DNA of 64,000 nt from Agrypnia vestita (lineage: Eukaryota; Arthropoda; Insecta; Trichoptera; Phryganeidae), in assembly GCA_016648135.1 (NCBI GenBank), contig JADDOH010010260.1, positions 1 to 64,000 of the forward strand, written 5' to 3'. Below the pieces are notes generated by a model. It was given only the letters and a program-made list of their open reading frames with translations, was not told the origin of the DNA and did not search any database. Positions 11,121 to 22,075 of the stretch are shown piece after piece; within the stretch, counting starts at the first letter, position 1; every line of letters begins with the position of its first letter. The position numbers were made by a program, and so were the translations under genes.

Positions 11121-11740
11121 CAGTGGTTTCCAAAGTTGAAAGGACAGCGACGCACCAAAAAAAACTTTCAATTTTCGGGACCCACCTCCTGTCTCACATA
11201 TAATCAAAAACGTCCAAATATAATCGAAATTTTTCTTTACGAAAAATATTAATTGTGATATTTTATGGGAAGGATGAATTTGTTGCCATAACAGCATTAG
11301 CGACGACTTCAATTTTAGTCACTTTTAATCGCAGTGTCCATTTTATTTCTGTATTTGGTCTTAATAGAAATTATGGCAGAAAATCCCACTTCACATAAGT
11401 ATGAGGTGTGTGAATGGGAGGAGGACTTTCATGGCTTCGTCAGACAAGCAGGGATAAATGTCAGCAACTAAAAGCCAGAATTTTGCTAATTGCTTGCGAT
11501 TAAAAGTATTTTTCAGCGACGTATCTTCAGATTAATCAATAACCTCTTCAGTTGCTTTTGTTGACATTTCAGTTGGCATGCTGTCATGAAATGGATTACA
11601 AATACAGTTTATATTGCCGAACTTTTTCGATCAAAATAACAAAAATAAAGTTATTTTTCAACTCTGTGAAATGAGTGACAATGCAGACACTACAGACACT
11701 ACCCACCAGTGGGTCGCAACCCATAGTTTGGGAAACACTG
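11121..11740. mobile_element. hAT MITE with CACTAGTG duplication
   Basis: Inverted ends CAGTGGTTTCCAAAG and CAGTGTTTCCCAAAC enclose 620 bp. The flanking 8-mer CACTAGTG occurs at 11,113-11,120 and 11,741-11,748. End sequence, GGGTCGCAACCC just inside the right end and duplication size all fit hAT non-autonomous elements. The interior has no intact frame. It inserted 11 bp from the right duplication of the neighbouring hAT MITE. Confidence 0.92.
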
Positions 11741-11748
11741 CACTAGTG

Positions 11749-12917
11749 GCATTGATTGTGGACGCTTTTCGAATAAGCTTTTGTGCCGAAAGTCACCGCC
11801 TGGAAACACAAAACCAGGAAGCGCAGCCGGCGTGTCCGGAGCGTGGGCCAAACGCGGACCAAATTTACTCTCGAGTATTTTAATATTAAATAATAATAAT
11901 TTTATAAATAAACAGAGAAATAACAGTAAGTACGAATGGCCTTATAACACAATCTGCAAACTGGGTCGGTGGTAAAATAAGATTAAGTGGATTACTCTGG
12001 AAATATGGCTAGTTTCTACAAACCGCCACCGACCTTAATGGTAAAATTTATTTTAATTGTGGCGATAGTAAATGTTTAAATATTCTAAATTATGTTAAAT
12101 TTTGAATGGCAACATCAAAATTATAAACAAAGATGTAAGAAAGCACATTGGGATACCAGGATACTGTAACGAGATGCTAAAAATAATTACGCGCTCCAAT
12201 GTCACAACACTATCAAAGAATCGAGAACGGCCTAGGGTGATCTACGACCTTCGGGAGGCGTTTGAAACATTGTGGAAAAGGCTAGAAGCGACGTAAACGT
12301 TCTCCTAAACACTAGAAAAATCTAGGAGGTTCGATACAAGCATTTTAGATATAAATAAAGCCAGCCGCGACGCGAGAATTGACCGAGACGCGTTTGACAG
12401 GCGAAAACAGTGCTAAGTCGGCTGCAAGCCGCGACGGCCGGGGTGACCAGTCAGAGCGATAAATCAAGCGAACAATCGGCCGAAGTTCTTACTCAAGTGG
12501 CGAAATAAAACATGATTAATACATACAATACGTGTAATAAAATAAAATAAATAATAATAATAAATAATATGTAAATAAAATAAAGTGTTTATTTACGAAT
12601 GATATATTGCAAAATAGTGTAATATACAGACGCTATTTAATTAGTTAAATAATTAGATATAGTTAAATAATTAGCGCATGCGCCACGCACCTTCGTCGGC
12701 CACCGCGAGCTCTGTCGGCCGATGTCAACACCCGATGTAGTACACTCCTGGTATCAACTCGCGTAATAAATAGTTACAGGTTAATAGTTAGTGAGTTTAA
12801 TAGTTGTAAATTTGTTTACACATGTGTTTTTTGACCATGCTATATTTCTATGTTTATGGTTTACTTCTACGTAATATTTCCACAGTATGCCATTCACACA
12901 ATATACATCGCGACTAG
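11749..12917. other. No recognised gene; possible LTR-like stretch near 12,340-12,520
   Basis: A TATA-like TATAAATAAAG (12,352) is followed by a CpG-rich segment (12,360-12,500) in AT-rich surroundings, which could be a promoter or LTR relic. I see no paired LTR, primer-binding site or coding sequence. The small plus-strand frame at 12,102-12,296 has no recognised domain. Confidence 0.3.
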
Positions 12918-13260
12918 CGAATGCAATCCCGATCCCGCGAGATCTCGAGGCATTTTACGAGATCAATCCCGAACCGAAAAATCGGACGAGATTATGGGGA
13001 TTGATCAGCATTTTTTATGTTTTGTATGTTTAATTGTATATGACTATCGAGCTTTAGAGTATATAGAGTAAGTACTTAAAACTTATGTTCATGTCACATT
13101 CAAATAATGAAAATAGCTTTGAATAATATTTGCTGTATTTCATCAACCTAACATAGTAATAAAAACTACTACTAGTTAGTAGTTTTTACTCTACTGCATT
13201 GACTGATAGATGCTTGGAAAAACGCCTACAAAAAGTTTAACGCACTGATTAATAATGACA
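12918..13260. mobile_element. hAT-like element piece with CCCGATCCCGCGAG end, copy 1
   Basis: Begins near TAGCGAATGCAATCCCGATC and shares most of its length, in reverse orientation, with 44,482-44,948 (TAGGGAATGC end). Shared blocks are ATCCCGCGAGATCTCGAGGC, AGATCAATCCCGAACCG, ATGTCACATTCAAATA and TAGGCGTTTTTCCAAGC. TAGGGATGC-type ends are typical of hAT elements. It is degraded, with no transposase visible. Confidence 0.6.
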
Positions 13261-13937
13261 ATTTTATAATTTTCCAATAAAAACAAAAAAAATCAAAATC
13301 TTTGTCGATATTCCTGATTTTTGATATTTAATTAAGACGCAACGTATTAATGATACAATACGCAGTGCCTTGATTAAATAGCTAAAATCTGAAATTGAGA
13401 ATAATTTTTTGATTTTTTTTGTGTTAATTTTAAAATAATAATGTCTATTCCTTTAAATTATTAAAAAAAAAAAGTTATAAACTATTTAAAAGTGATTGAA
13501 AAAAACAAATAAAAAATAAAAATAATTTAAAAAATAGTGTTTTTTAAAACATAAATTGCATGTAAACAAACTAACAGATTTTTCTATAATTGTAATAAAT
13601 TTAAGATAATCGTTTACTTTGTAATATTATTGATTAAAAAAGACATCTCAACACGCCATTCAGTCATAAAAGGCCCACAAAGTGGAGCAATTTTCTTCAT
13701 TTTTAAAACATCGAAGGTTTGGTAATTTATTAATCAATTATATAATTTAGTTTATGACATTTTAATAAGATATTCGTATTTAAAATATATGTAACCTAAT
13801 GAATAAATTTTAAAATGAGATATGTTTCTACAAAAATGTGATAAAAAACGCAAGCGAAGATATGAGAAAAAATGGTGAAATTTGCTCATTCTGCTAGACG
13901 ATCGCCTTAAGATTCCATCCCTTTCAGATGACATTTC
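13261..13937. other. AT-rich, no recognised feature
   Basis: Poly-A and poly-T rich sequence (13,260-13,620) followed by unremarkable AT-rich sequence. No motif, repeat copy or coding remnant recognised. Confidence 0.4.
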
Positions 13938-14205
13938 TAATAATTAATACCTCCGACCCCCCCTCCCCTCATCAACCCTTCATCCCCTCTTCACCGTAAC
14001 ATTCTTGCATGGTTTAACTTTTTCAATTTTTAGTACACAAACAATCCTGTTGAAGAGAACATTGTTCTCGAAACATGTAGATTGTGTAATCTAATAAAGT
14101 GGTGAAAACAAAGTGATTTGCGTTTTATTTTAATAATAATGTCACCACAAAGTTCAAACCTACACACAGAAGAAAAAATATTCTTCGAACAATTAATAAC
14201 AATTG
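13938..14205 (+). repeat. Dispersed repeat A, copy 2
   Basis: Second copy of the repeat at 8135-8405, with the CCTGTTGA - GAGAAC loop GTTCTC - GAAACATGTAG motif at 14,046-14,080 and AATAATGTCACCACAAAGTT downstream. The stem is unchanged from copy 1 while the single-stranded CTGA part differs (TTGAA here, AAGGA in copy 1). Confidence 0.75.
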
Positions 14206-16276
14206 ATCAATTAAAACAAATAAATCGATAGACTTAACAAATTAAAAATAAATGTATAATATAAACGTGATAAATTTATCCATAAAAAAGTACTAAAATA
14301 TTTTTGCATTACAAAGGATGTATGTTTACTTTAAAATAATCGCATTTATATCAGAGTGATCCCCATCCTTTGGATCACGTGTTGCGTTCTTATAAGAATT
14401 ATTTTTTTGGTACTGAATAGCAGGAACTTCTCCGATAACGACTCTCTGATTTGCAGAATAATCTCGTTCGTGATCTCAGTTCGTGGGGGTTCGAAGCGGA
14501 AGGCTTTTACGTCACGTTAAAAAACATATAGAATTTACTAATTAATTTAATAAAATTAAAATTTGACTCGTGGAGTTTTAGAACGGACCGATCTTACATT
14601 CTAAACGATATCCAGAGAAGCTTTTTAGTTACTCTGCGAGGACGTCAGACAATCAACTCGGCGCCCGGCGCTCTCCTCTGTTCTCCCCTAATGGAGCTGC
14701 CATTAAGGGCATAATGAAAAATGTAGCATTGTAAAGTTGAACACAGTTTGCTTGGTAAAATAATTCTCGTGTATCACAAAAAAGTTAGTTAAGTAAGGGG
14801 ACTATTGTTTGGGAGATGTAACATTACTCGAATTTATTTGAAAAATATCAAATATATGCGTTTAAACTAGTTATCAAAAAATATAATTATTCATGCGAAG
14901 CAAACACATTGTGGTGAGACATAATATCTAAATATTGATTTTATTATTTGTATGTATCTACTAATATTTGATTAATTACACCTACATGTTTCGGAAAAAC
15001 CTTTCCATCGTCAGGGTATTTTATAGTCAAAATATCAAAATGAATAATGTCTTTTGTTTTCTTTTTCTAAATTATTTGAAAAATTATTTTTAAATAATAT
15101 TGCTGAAGTTCTTGATCACTCACAATTATCGGAAAAAAATTATAATTGGGCTAGTAGTTAAATTTTATTGATTATTAATAATATTTTGTTAACTATTAGG
15201 TACATGCTTGACTAATTTCTAATGATTCTAAATTATTCAATTTCATTCAATTCATTTCCTAAATTTTTATCAAAACCGTGATCATTTTCTAATAAATGAT
15301 TTGCAAATTCAGAATATCTTTAAATAAAATAACTATTTGTTTAACACCAATTTATTGAGTTTATCAGGGTTGAATATTAACTCGGTTGAATATTAATATT
15401 CAACCCTAATAAAGGCTCAGCTGTGAGCTCTAACTAGTTGGTTAAAACTTAATAAAGTGAGTTTTACAAAGTAATTTTGTTTTTAAAAATATATAACTAT
15501 ATTAAAAAATGAATATACGCAAAATATTCCAAAGTTATGTTTAAATTTTGTTTTTAATACTTAATTAATTAATATTTAAAGATAAAACATCATATTTAAG
15601 GGGTTTCAAGCTTGATTGAGATTCTAAGAATAATTAGAAATATCACTCATTCGAAAATTCTTAAAATTGGCTGAATTATTTAATTCGAAACTAGTCTGGC
15701 AGGTTAATTAAATAAATTTGATTATTCATTAGCATTTTTATTGAAACTCCCCTTTTCAGACTGCTGTATAGATTATTTCAAAAACTGTCAGACCGAATTT
15801 GCTGAAATTTTGAACAAAATGATAACAAAACAAATCTTCTTAAAAAAAATAGAGGGTGTAGCAAACGATTTGTTTGATAAAATGCGCCAATTATAAACTA
15901 TAAACATTGATTTATAGGAAAAAATGAAAATTATTTTTAATCTGAACTCATTTGCACAAAAAAAAATTTTTTTTCAAAACGCTGTTCATTTTACATGTTC
16001 ATTTTACTCAAAAAATTACATGTTCATTTTACTCAAAACCTTGCAACATGATGATCTTCACCAGCTGCTCACGTCATGGAGAAGAAAGAACCTTTGCGGG
16101 AAAACACTTAAACCTTCGCCATTTTGAAATTTACAAAATAATTTGTCAATGAAAAATGTTAACCAAATGTTAAGCAATGACGATAATAAAGTTTGAATTT
16201 TGTATGTGCAATGAATTTTTGGTGTCTCAAGGCTGTTTTACTCTTTAAACAAATTTTTGAAGTTTTTTAAAATCTA
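14206..16276. other. Long AT-rich tract, no recognised gene
   Basis: A motif of the CCTGACGA - hairpin - CGAAAC family sits on the minus strand at 14,982-15,015, with ATATTATGTCTCACCACAA further along the same strand (near 14,900-14,925), as in other members. A mixed-composition block at 14,440-14,720 and an imperfect ATATTCAACC inverted pair near 15,370-15,405 are the only other features seen. Confidence 0.4.
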
Positions 16277-16377
16277 TTAGGTTGATGCGTAAGTAAGGTC
16301 GTATTTTTACGTATACTGTGGTATATTTTTTTCACCAGCTGTGTTAATGGTGTCTTTGTATCATATAAAGGAGGGTA

Positions 16378-17058
16378 AAGGTACAGATACACATGCTTCT
16401 TTACTGGCATGCTAATGAGCATGCCACTAATAAGCATGCCCTAACAACTGTACACACTTGCTCATTACTGGCATGCTTATTAGTGGCATGCTCATAAATA
16501 AGCATGCCCAAAGCTAACAATCAAACACACATGCTTATTAGTGGCATGCTCTTGTCGAAGAATAGAGACGCTCTTGTTCAAAATGGAGACTTTGCAAACT
16601 GAAATAGAAAATTCAAGTGAACCAATAAATCAAAAGAGTTCCCGAGTTTCCATCCTCACATTTTTGATTTTAGTTTATATAATTTTTATTGTAAGATTTT
16701 AATCATTCGTGCCTATTAATTAAGTTTCGTAAACATTATTTCTCACTATATTATTTTTACACAACGGTGACCGAGTATTCCACAGACATTCGTGATTCCT
16801 ATAATAAGTCACGAAAAGTAATGTTTTATCATCTCCCCAACGCCATATTTGTTTCATCTGTCGCGGACTGAGAAGATCGCATTGATAATACTAACCGCGA
16901 AGCCCGCGAATGACATAAGCATGCTCATAAATAAGCAAGTCTGTTTACACATGCTCTAAAGATACCCCTTCTCTATGGTGAATGACAGTGGCATGCTTAT
17001 AAATCGACCGGCGGTTGATTTTTGAGCATGCCACTAGGTGGCGTGTATCAGACGCCTT
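16378..17058. mobile_element. GCATGC-rich MITE, full copy 2 (inverted)
   Basis: A 681-bp reverse-oriented copy of the element at 5605-6326, with ends AAGGTACAGATACACATGC and AAGGCGTCTGATACACGCC. It inserted inside the mariner between its left inverted repeat and the transposase start, so it is younger than the mariner. Confidence 0.85.
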
Positions 17059-17119
17059 ACTTCTAACATTTTTTTCAGTTTACCGTTAGCGGTTGAGCTA
17101 TAAAGAACCCTTGTGAGAA

Positions 17120-17431
17120 ATGGCGGAGAAAAGAGTGCATATTCGACACTATTTATTTTTCGAATTCGATAAAGGCCACAACGCAGCTGAGGCAACCAAA
17201 AACACATGTGATGTGTACGGCAAAGATGCTATCAATGTTCGAAACAGTCAACGATGGTTTGCTAAATTCAGGTCTTTATCAACAGCTGATGAAGAAAGAT
17301 CGGGACGCGCTTCAACCATCGATGATGATGTACTGAAAGCCATACTTGAAGCTGATTCCCGTCAAAATACCGGGGACATCGCATCGAAGATGGGTATCGA
17401 TCAATCTACGGTGGTGAGATTCAAAAATTAA
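17120..17431 (+). pseudogene. Mariner transposase N-terminal fragment
   Basis: The frame opens at ATG 17,120 (MAEKRVHIRHYLFFEFDKG) and gives 103 residues before a stop. The pattern HIRHYLFFEF-KG-NAAEA-N, a spaced W-R-WFAKFR, then a DEERSGRAS linker and a second helix-turn-helix (IASKMGIDQSTVVRF), is the paired DNA-binding region of mariner-family transposases, which recognises the inverted repeats. The catalytic domain is absent from this frame. At most a truncated DNA-binding peptide could be made. It lies 61 bp after the nested MITE. Confidence 0.9.
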
Positions 17432-17540
17432 AGTCGGCACTCTTAATAAAACGACCAGAACTTAGCAATCGCAAGGGTGTCGTCTTTCACCATGACAAAT
17501 GACAATGCGCGGCCACATTCCGCGATGTTAACACAACATC
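17432..17540 (+). pseudogene. Mariner transposase catalytic-region scrap
   Basis: After the stop the sequence resumes as KRPELSNRKGVVFHHD, and, after a small frameshift around 17,492-17,500, DNARPHSAML. The HHDNARPH block carries the second catalytic aspartate of the mariner DD34D triad. About 130 residues between the DNA-binding part and this block are missing, including the first aspartate. The fragment is interrupted by a repeat starting about 17,545. Confidence 0.8.
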
Positions 17541-17544
17541 AATT

Positions 17545-18418
17545 TTATTTTTTATTTTTTAAATGAATGTATAACATCGCAGGAATATTGTGTCAAAATT
17601 TCAAGTCAATCGGAGCAAAATTGACGAAATTGTGAACATTTGAGCGATATCAGACTGATTTTCTATACCTGCTCGGGCAGCTAAGAGACGCGCTCACCTG
17701 AGGACTACCGGACGTGCTATTGTATTAGAAGAGTTTTGCTTAGACAAGGACAAAAAGATGCTGATGACTAAAGCTCTTTGCTGTGTGAACATGGCATCGA
17801 CGATTATGTGTAAGTATAAAATAAGTGTTGAGTTTTATTTTGAATTTTACAGTGTGCAAAACTTTAAAGCGTTTTCCCCACATCTCACGTTTTCAAAGTC
17901 GGTGTCCATCATAACTTCAAAACTACTGCACCGATCCTTATGAAATTTTGAACACTATTTCTGTACATAATTTACGAAGTAACGCTGTCGAGTTTTTCTT
18001 AAATTTGTTATTAATTTTTATTTTATAATAACAAATTAGTCGATATTTTTCGCAAAAAATCGCGTTTTTCCCTTCAAAGTGTTCCAAAAAATTGAAAAAT
18101 TGAAATTTCAAAAAATCCTCCCAGCGTTACCTGGGAAAACCTATTATCTATCGAATGAATTTTGATTTTTTGATATCAGATGATCTAGCACCAAGTTATG
18201 ATGGACACCGCAATTCTACTTTTTTCCGAGACACGTCCGAATAATTGCTGCCATTGCCGTATTTTTTAATATTTCGTCTTGAAAATTTTACACAATATTC
18301 TTCAAATGTCTTTACTTTAATGTACCATTGGTTTTAATAAAGAGATTTTAACTGTGTTGTCACAAAAAATTCACAAAAACATGCCTTTTTTGTATGAATT
18401 AACCTTACCCCCCCCCCC
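17545..18418. mobile_element. Repeat B nested in mariner (TTAACCTTACCCCC end)
   Basis: Shares long blocks with 54,228-54,883, including GAATATTGTGTCAAAATTTC, TACCTGCTCGGGCAGCTAAG and CGCTCACCTGAGGACTACCG. The right end is AATTAACCTTACCCCCC then TTAA. The left end lacks the matching inverted end seen at 54,228. An extra block (about 18,120-18,360) is not in the other copy. Both copies conserve ATTATGTGTAAGTATAAAAT and TTTTGAATTTTACAG, which look like splice donor and acceptor 45 to 50 bases apart; this may be coincidence. Confidence 0.7.
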
Positions 18419-18422
18419 TTAA

Positions 18423-18673
18423 AGGAGCTAAATTGGGAAGTTTTAAAGCATCCACTTTATTCTCCTGATTTAGCTCCATCAGATTTTCACCTATTTTTAT
18501 CCTTACAAAATTATTTCAATGGAAAAAAAAATAATACAGTGGAGGAGGTAAAAACAGCACTAGACACGTTCTTTGCGTCGAAACCTGAAAGTTTCTATTC
18601 AAATGGGATTAAAAACTTACCAGAAAGATGGGAGATTATCATTAAAAATAATGGAAATTATCTAATTGACTAA
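18423..18673 (+). pseudogene. Mariner transposase C-terminal fragment
   Basis: Reads ELNWEVLKHPLYSPDLAPSD, then FHLFLSLQNYFNGK, and ends SNGIKNLPERWE...NYLID before a stop near 18,671. HPLYSPDLAPSDFHLF includes the third catalytic aspartate of the mariner DD34D triad, and YSPDLAPSD is diagnostic. It continues the 17,432-17,540 piece after the nested repeat. The right inverted repeat follows about 50 bp later. The frame within this piece is intact, which suggests moderate age. Confidence 0.88.
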
Positions 18674-18750
18674 ATTAATAAAGTTTATTCGAAAAAAATA
18701 ATTTTTGTTATCTTGAAAAACTACGATGTTACTTATGCATCAACCTAATA

Positions 18751-19466
18751 TATGAGTTTTTTATATATAGGTACATATCTGTTGTTGTGTATAAATAATC
18801 ATACGGAACTCTTTCTGTTACAAATACCTAGTATGACTGATTATTTTGTTAGAGTTTGATGCATTGATAATTTTTTTCGTACATTATTGAAAACAAATAA
18901 TATCAATATATTTTTTTTAAATCCTTGCAAATCGAGGAAATTGGTGGTAAAGATATTTTAAATGGCTTTTTAAATATTTTATATCTGTTTCAGGATTCGG
19001 TCTCCCGCCAGGAAATTATTAATTTTATTTATTCAGATTAAATTAGTCTTCAAACCGCAGAAACAAATTCTGTCCGGGTGTTGCATGGCATTTGTATTTG
19101 AGACGTGCGATGTGTTGTTTATTCACTGCAAACATTTATTCATAATAGTGTATTAACATGTGTAAAGGGGACATTTTAAAACACGGAGACATACACGTGC
19201 CTGATATTTGGTTATTATTTGAAACAACACAATATCATGGAAGCGAAATTGAGAATACAAGTCACGACCCTCAAAAATATTCGAGGATCAAACTTGTAAA
19301 ATAACTGACGTGGGCGAGAATGACAGACAGGAGAAAAAAGGGGATTCAAATGAAATATCAAACATCGAAGAAATGGTAAAGAAACAGACAATGAAAAAAC
19401 AGTAAAGCAACAAAGGACAGAGAAAGCGGTCGTTTACTTTTCAAAAACAAAATAATCTTATCATAT
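18751..19466. other. No recognised feature
   Basis: AT-rich single-copy sequence as far as I can see. The block 18,990-19,200 is slightly GC-richer. Short frames carry no recognisable domain. Confidence 0.4.
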
Positions 19467-19470
19467 TTAA

Positions 19471-20160
19471 GGGGCCCCAGTACACGAATTTCGTATTTTC
19501 TCTCGATTTTTATAAATTTAACGTAAACTTATTAAATCAGTTTGCAAAACCCATAGCTAAACAGGCTTATATCGTGCGCCGGGCGTGGGGAGGCCGCGCA
19601 TTTCAGACTATACGACTTAATTAATTCCACTTCTTGAGTATGAGGTATAATTTTTTGAATATTTTTATATTAATGACAGTGAAATTATCTTAGTACGCTT
19701 GTAAAATTTGATTAAAATAATCGATGTTTTAATGATTTCATGGATACTGCAATTTAGGAAAAAAAAGGATTAATTTTTGTCTTTTTTAAAACGATATATT
19801 TAACAACTTGTCGAAAAATATTAATTTCTGAATAGCACCACTTCTTTTTCAAACTTAATACATTCAATTTGTAAATAAAATATATGGTCTTTATTTGAAA
19901 ATATACGAGATTAGTGTACCAAAGATAACTAACTCTATTGCATGAAAACTAAAATAGTGTTTAGGGGTTATAATTTTTTTGATGTTATAACAATATATTT
20001 GTTCATATTTTTTGAGAAAATGCTTCAAGAGTAAATGGATCTATCATAATAAAATAGATTAAAAGCCTGTTTAGCTATGGGTTTTGCAAAATGATTTAAT
20101 AAGTTTACGTTAAATTTAGCAAAATCGAGAGCAAATACGAAAATTGTGTACTGGGGCCTC
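19471..20160. mobile_element. TTAA-flanked MITE (GGGGCCCCAGTACACG ends)
   Basis: TTAA at 19,467-19,470 and 20,161-20,164 flanks 690 bp. Inverted ends of roughly 75-100 bp read GGGGCCCCAGTACACG and the complement of GTGTACTGGGGCCTC, continuing through CTCTCGATTTT and the AGCTAAACAGGCTT block. TTAA duplication suggests mobilisation by a piggyBac-type transposase (inference). The interior is AT-rich without coding. It is the stand-alone relative of the element at the palindrome centre (2576-3156). Confidence 0.85.
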
Positions 20161-20164
20161 TTAA

Positions 20165-20604
20165 CTACTGATTGTGATCATCCTGCTTATTTCTTCGAAA
20201 ATATTTTATTTGTGGTACTTTTATAAGTAGGAAGAATAAATGAAATTTTTAATGATAAACGGATTGAGATCTTTAATTCATCGCGGTAGAAAAACACAAT
20301 TGATTGGGTGATTGATTGTGTACAAAGTTATTTTTCAATTTGACAATCACTTTTCAATCTTCTTTTCTGCCGATATGTTCCCATGTGTTAAACATGTCTT
20401 ATTTTTCATAGCTCTGTACTTCTTGAGTTTTGCTTCTAATTGTGCCCAAGAACTTGTTTTGAGAAGAGGTTGGAATCAGAGTAAAGAGAAATAAATTAAA
20501 TGCGTACTTGTAATGTTGCTAAGTAAGGTTATGTTGTGATGTATGTATATACATTTAACGTGTTGGTTTAAAAATGTTATATATTTGACAATAATGTATA
20601 TAAA
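20165..20604. other. No recognised feature
   Basis: AT-rich. The frame at 20,312-20,494 begins with a hydrophobic stretch but has no domain I recognise and sits among repeats; not called as a gene. Confidence 0.35.
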
Positions 20605-20639
20605 TTGAGCTCTATACTCTCTCTCTATACTCTATACTT

Positions 20640-20935
20640 TAAGGAGCCAAACGTCACTAAATTTATAAAACTGGGAAGACTTCGGTGGCTGGGTCATGTG
20701 AGAATATCCGAGCATCAAGCACCAAAGTCCCTGCTTAACTCAAAGCCAATAGGGAGAAGGATCTTAGGAAGGCCAAAATTAAGATGAGAGTGACATCGTC
20801 CTCAAAGACATCTCTGCCTTAGAGCTTCGGAACTGGAGAGAGCTAGCTCTAGACCGAGATGAGAAGAGGAAGATTATTGAGGAGGCCAAGACCCACCAAG
20901 GGTTGTAGTGCCAAGAGTGATGATGAATGTTTATG
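20640..20935 (+). pseudogene. LINE 3'-end fragment (GRPKLR type)
   Basis: Reads KLGRLRWLGHVRISEHQAPK, then GRRILGRPKLR, followed after stops and shifts by a W-R-E-L-A-L-DRDE block and an AKTHQG-like end close to 20,908. This is the standard carboxy-terminal tail of insect non-LTR retrotransposon polyproteins (RWLGHV...GRRxxGRPKxRW...DRxxWR). The 3' tail is TGATGAATG-like. Only the last 90 or so codons are present; it is 5'-truncated and dead. No target duplication identified. Confidence 0.75.
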
Positions 20936-21118
20936 AATGCCTATTAATATGATGTAAAATAAGATGTTTGCACCAAAAAAAATCATGAACGATCAATTTT
21001 TCATTTTGTGGGCAGATAGGTGAGGTACCTTCACAACGAACGAAACGATAGATTTTTTTTATCATAAGAAAGAATGAAAGAAAATTTGCACGAGGTAGAG
21101 AGCGTAGATTCCTCATCT

Positions 21119-21385
21119 TTATTCTATGTGTGAGTGTGTGTACATGACACGCCAGGAATTCGCCGCGAGACAACGCGGGGAGACAGGGGTTGCTAGCGCA
21201 GATATGAATAAAGGGAAGTATAGAAAAGGTCCCGGTGAACTGGCTACCCGGGCGGAAAGGGAGGCGCCTTGGACTTCCCTTTTGTCTCCTGGCCGAGTTT
21301 CCGCAGCGCGCCGTGTCCGCGGCGCGTTCCGCGGCTTTGTTTGGAAGCCGGGCGGACAATTTATTACTTTCTGGATTGTTTTATG
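21119..21385. other. CpG-rich island, unidentified
   Basis: About 265 bp of clearly GC- and CpG-rich sequence (for example TCCGCGGCGCGTTCCGCGGC) in AT-rich surroundings. Frames are open on both strands, as expected of CG-rich DNA lacking A/T-rich stop codons, so openness is not evidence of coding. It could be an exon, an enhancer, a promoter or an unrecognised element. Confidence 0.4.
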
Positions 21386-21605
21386 AGAAAATAGCAAAAT
21401 AAAGGTAAAAGAAAAAAAGTCCAATGAAAAATGTGAAATACATTTCAAATTATACGCACATACAAATAAATTTAGTTATCGTAGACGTTCTGAAGAAAAA
21501 CTTTGAATACGATGCGCGTTGTAAGGAATTAACTTTTTTTGACGTGAAGAAAAGATTTTTTTAAATTTCGATCCAATTCCGACCGCATCAGACGGAATCT
21601 GATGT

Positions 21606-22075
21606 ATACGGGGTTATTTGGATTTACATTAATAACCTCGCAGGATTATATTCCTGCTTTAATTATTATGAGTCGAAAATATTCAAGCAACCATGACCAA
21701 ATATCAATAGTTATGGAGATATGCGACGTATTTTTTTGTAAAACGTTGGGCTATCATTAGAGTAACTCGAATATCGAATATGACATTCATTCTCTTTAAT
21801 ACAAGTCAAATAAAATAATAAAAACCTTCCAATTCCAAATGAAAAACATTCCAATCATTTTATTTAACTTGTATTGAAACGAATAAATTTTCCGTAATCG
21901 ATATAAGTTACTGTAATGATAGTTCAATGTTTTATAAAAAATAAGTCAGAAATATAGAAAAAAATGCAAATTTTGATATTGCATAACTCCATAACTATTA
22001 ATGGACATTTTCGACTCATAATCAAGGCAGGAATATTGTCATACGAGTTTATTAATGTTTTTCAAATGACCCTGT
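21606..22075. mobile_element. TIR MITE (ACAGGGTTATTTGG ends), copy 1
   Basis: Two inverted ends of about 75 bp: left GGGGTTATTTGG... through TATTCCTGC to ATGAGTCGAAAAT, right the complement ending in GACCCTGT at 22,075. The interior contains ATAAGTTACTGTAATGATAG and ATTGCATAACTCC, both also found at 58,684-59,030 and 60,664-60,882. No coding. Probably Tc1/mariner- or hAT-derived; the superfamily is not resolved. Confidence 0.75.

Larger units (their letters stand above)
16277..18748 (+). mobile_element. Degraded mariner transposon with two nested insertions
   Basis: Inverted ends TTAGGTTGATGCGTAAGTAA (16,277) and its partner closing at 18,748 (GTTACTTATGCATCAACCTA) are flanked by TA, the Tc1/mariner target. 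Inside are a transposase N-terminus, a short catalytic-region piece and the C-terminus. A GCATGC-rich MITE (16,378-17,058) sits between the left end and the coding start, and another repeat (about 17,545-18,418) splits the coding region. Removing both leaves about 0.9 kb against roughly 1.3 kb for a complete mariner, so an internal deletion is also implied. Confidence 0.88.

Noticed and set aside
17120..17431. Mariner transposase frame as an active gene.
   Set aside because: It covers only the DNA-binding third. Catalytic residues are deleted, shifted or separated by insertions.
21126..21448. Overlapping open frames on both strands at a CpG-rich block as a gene.
   Set aside because: Openness on several frames is explained by GC content; no known motif.
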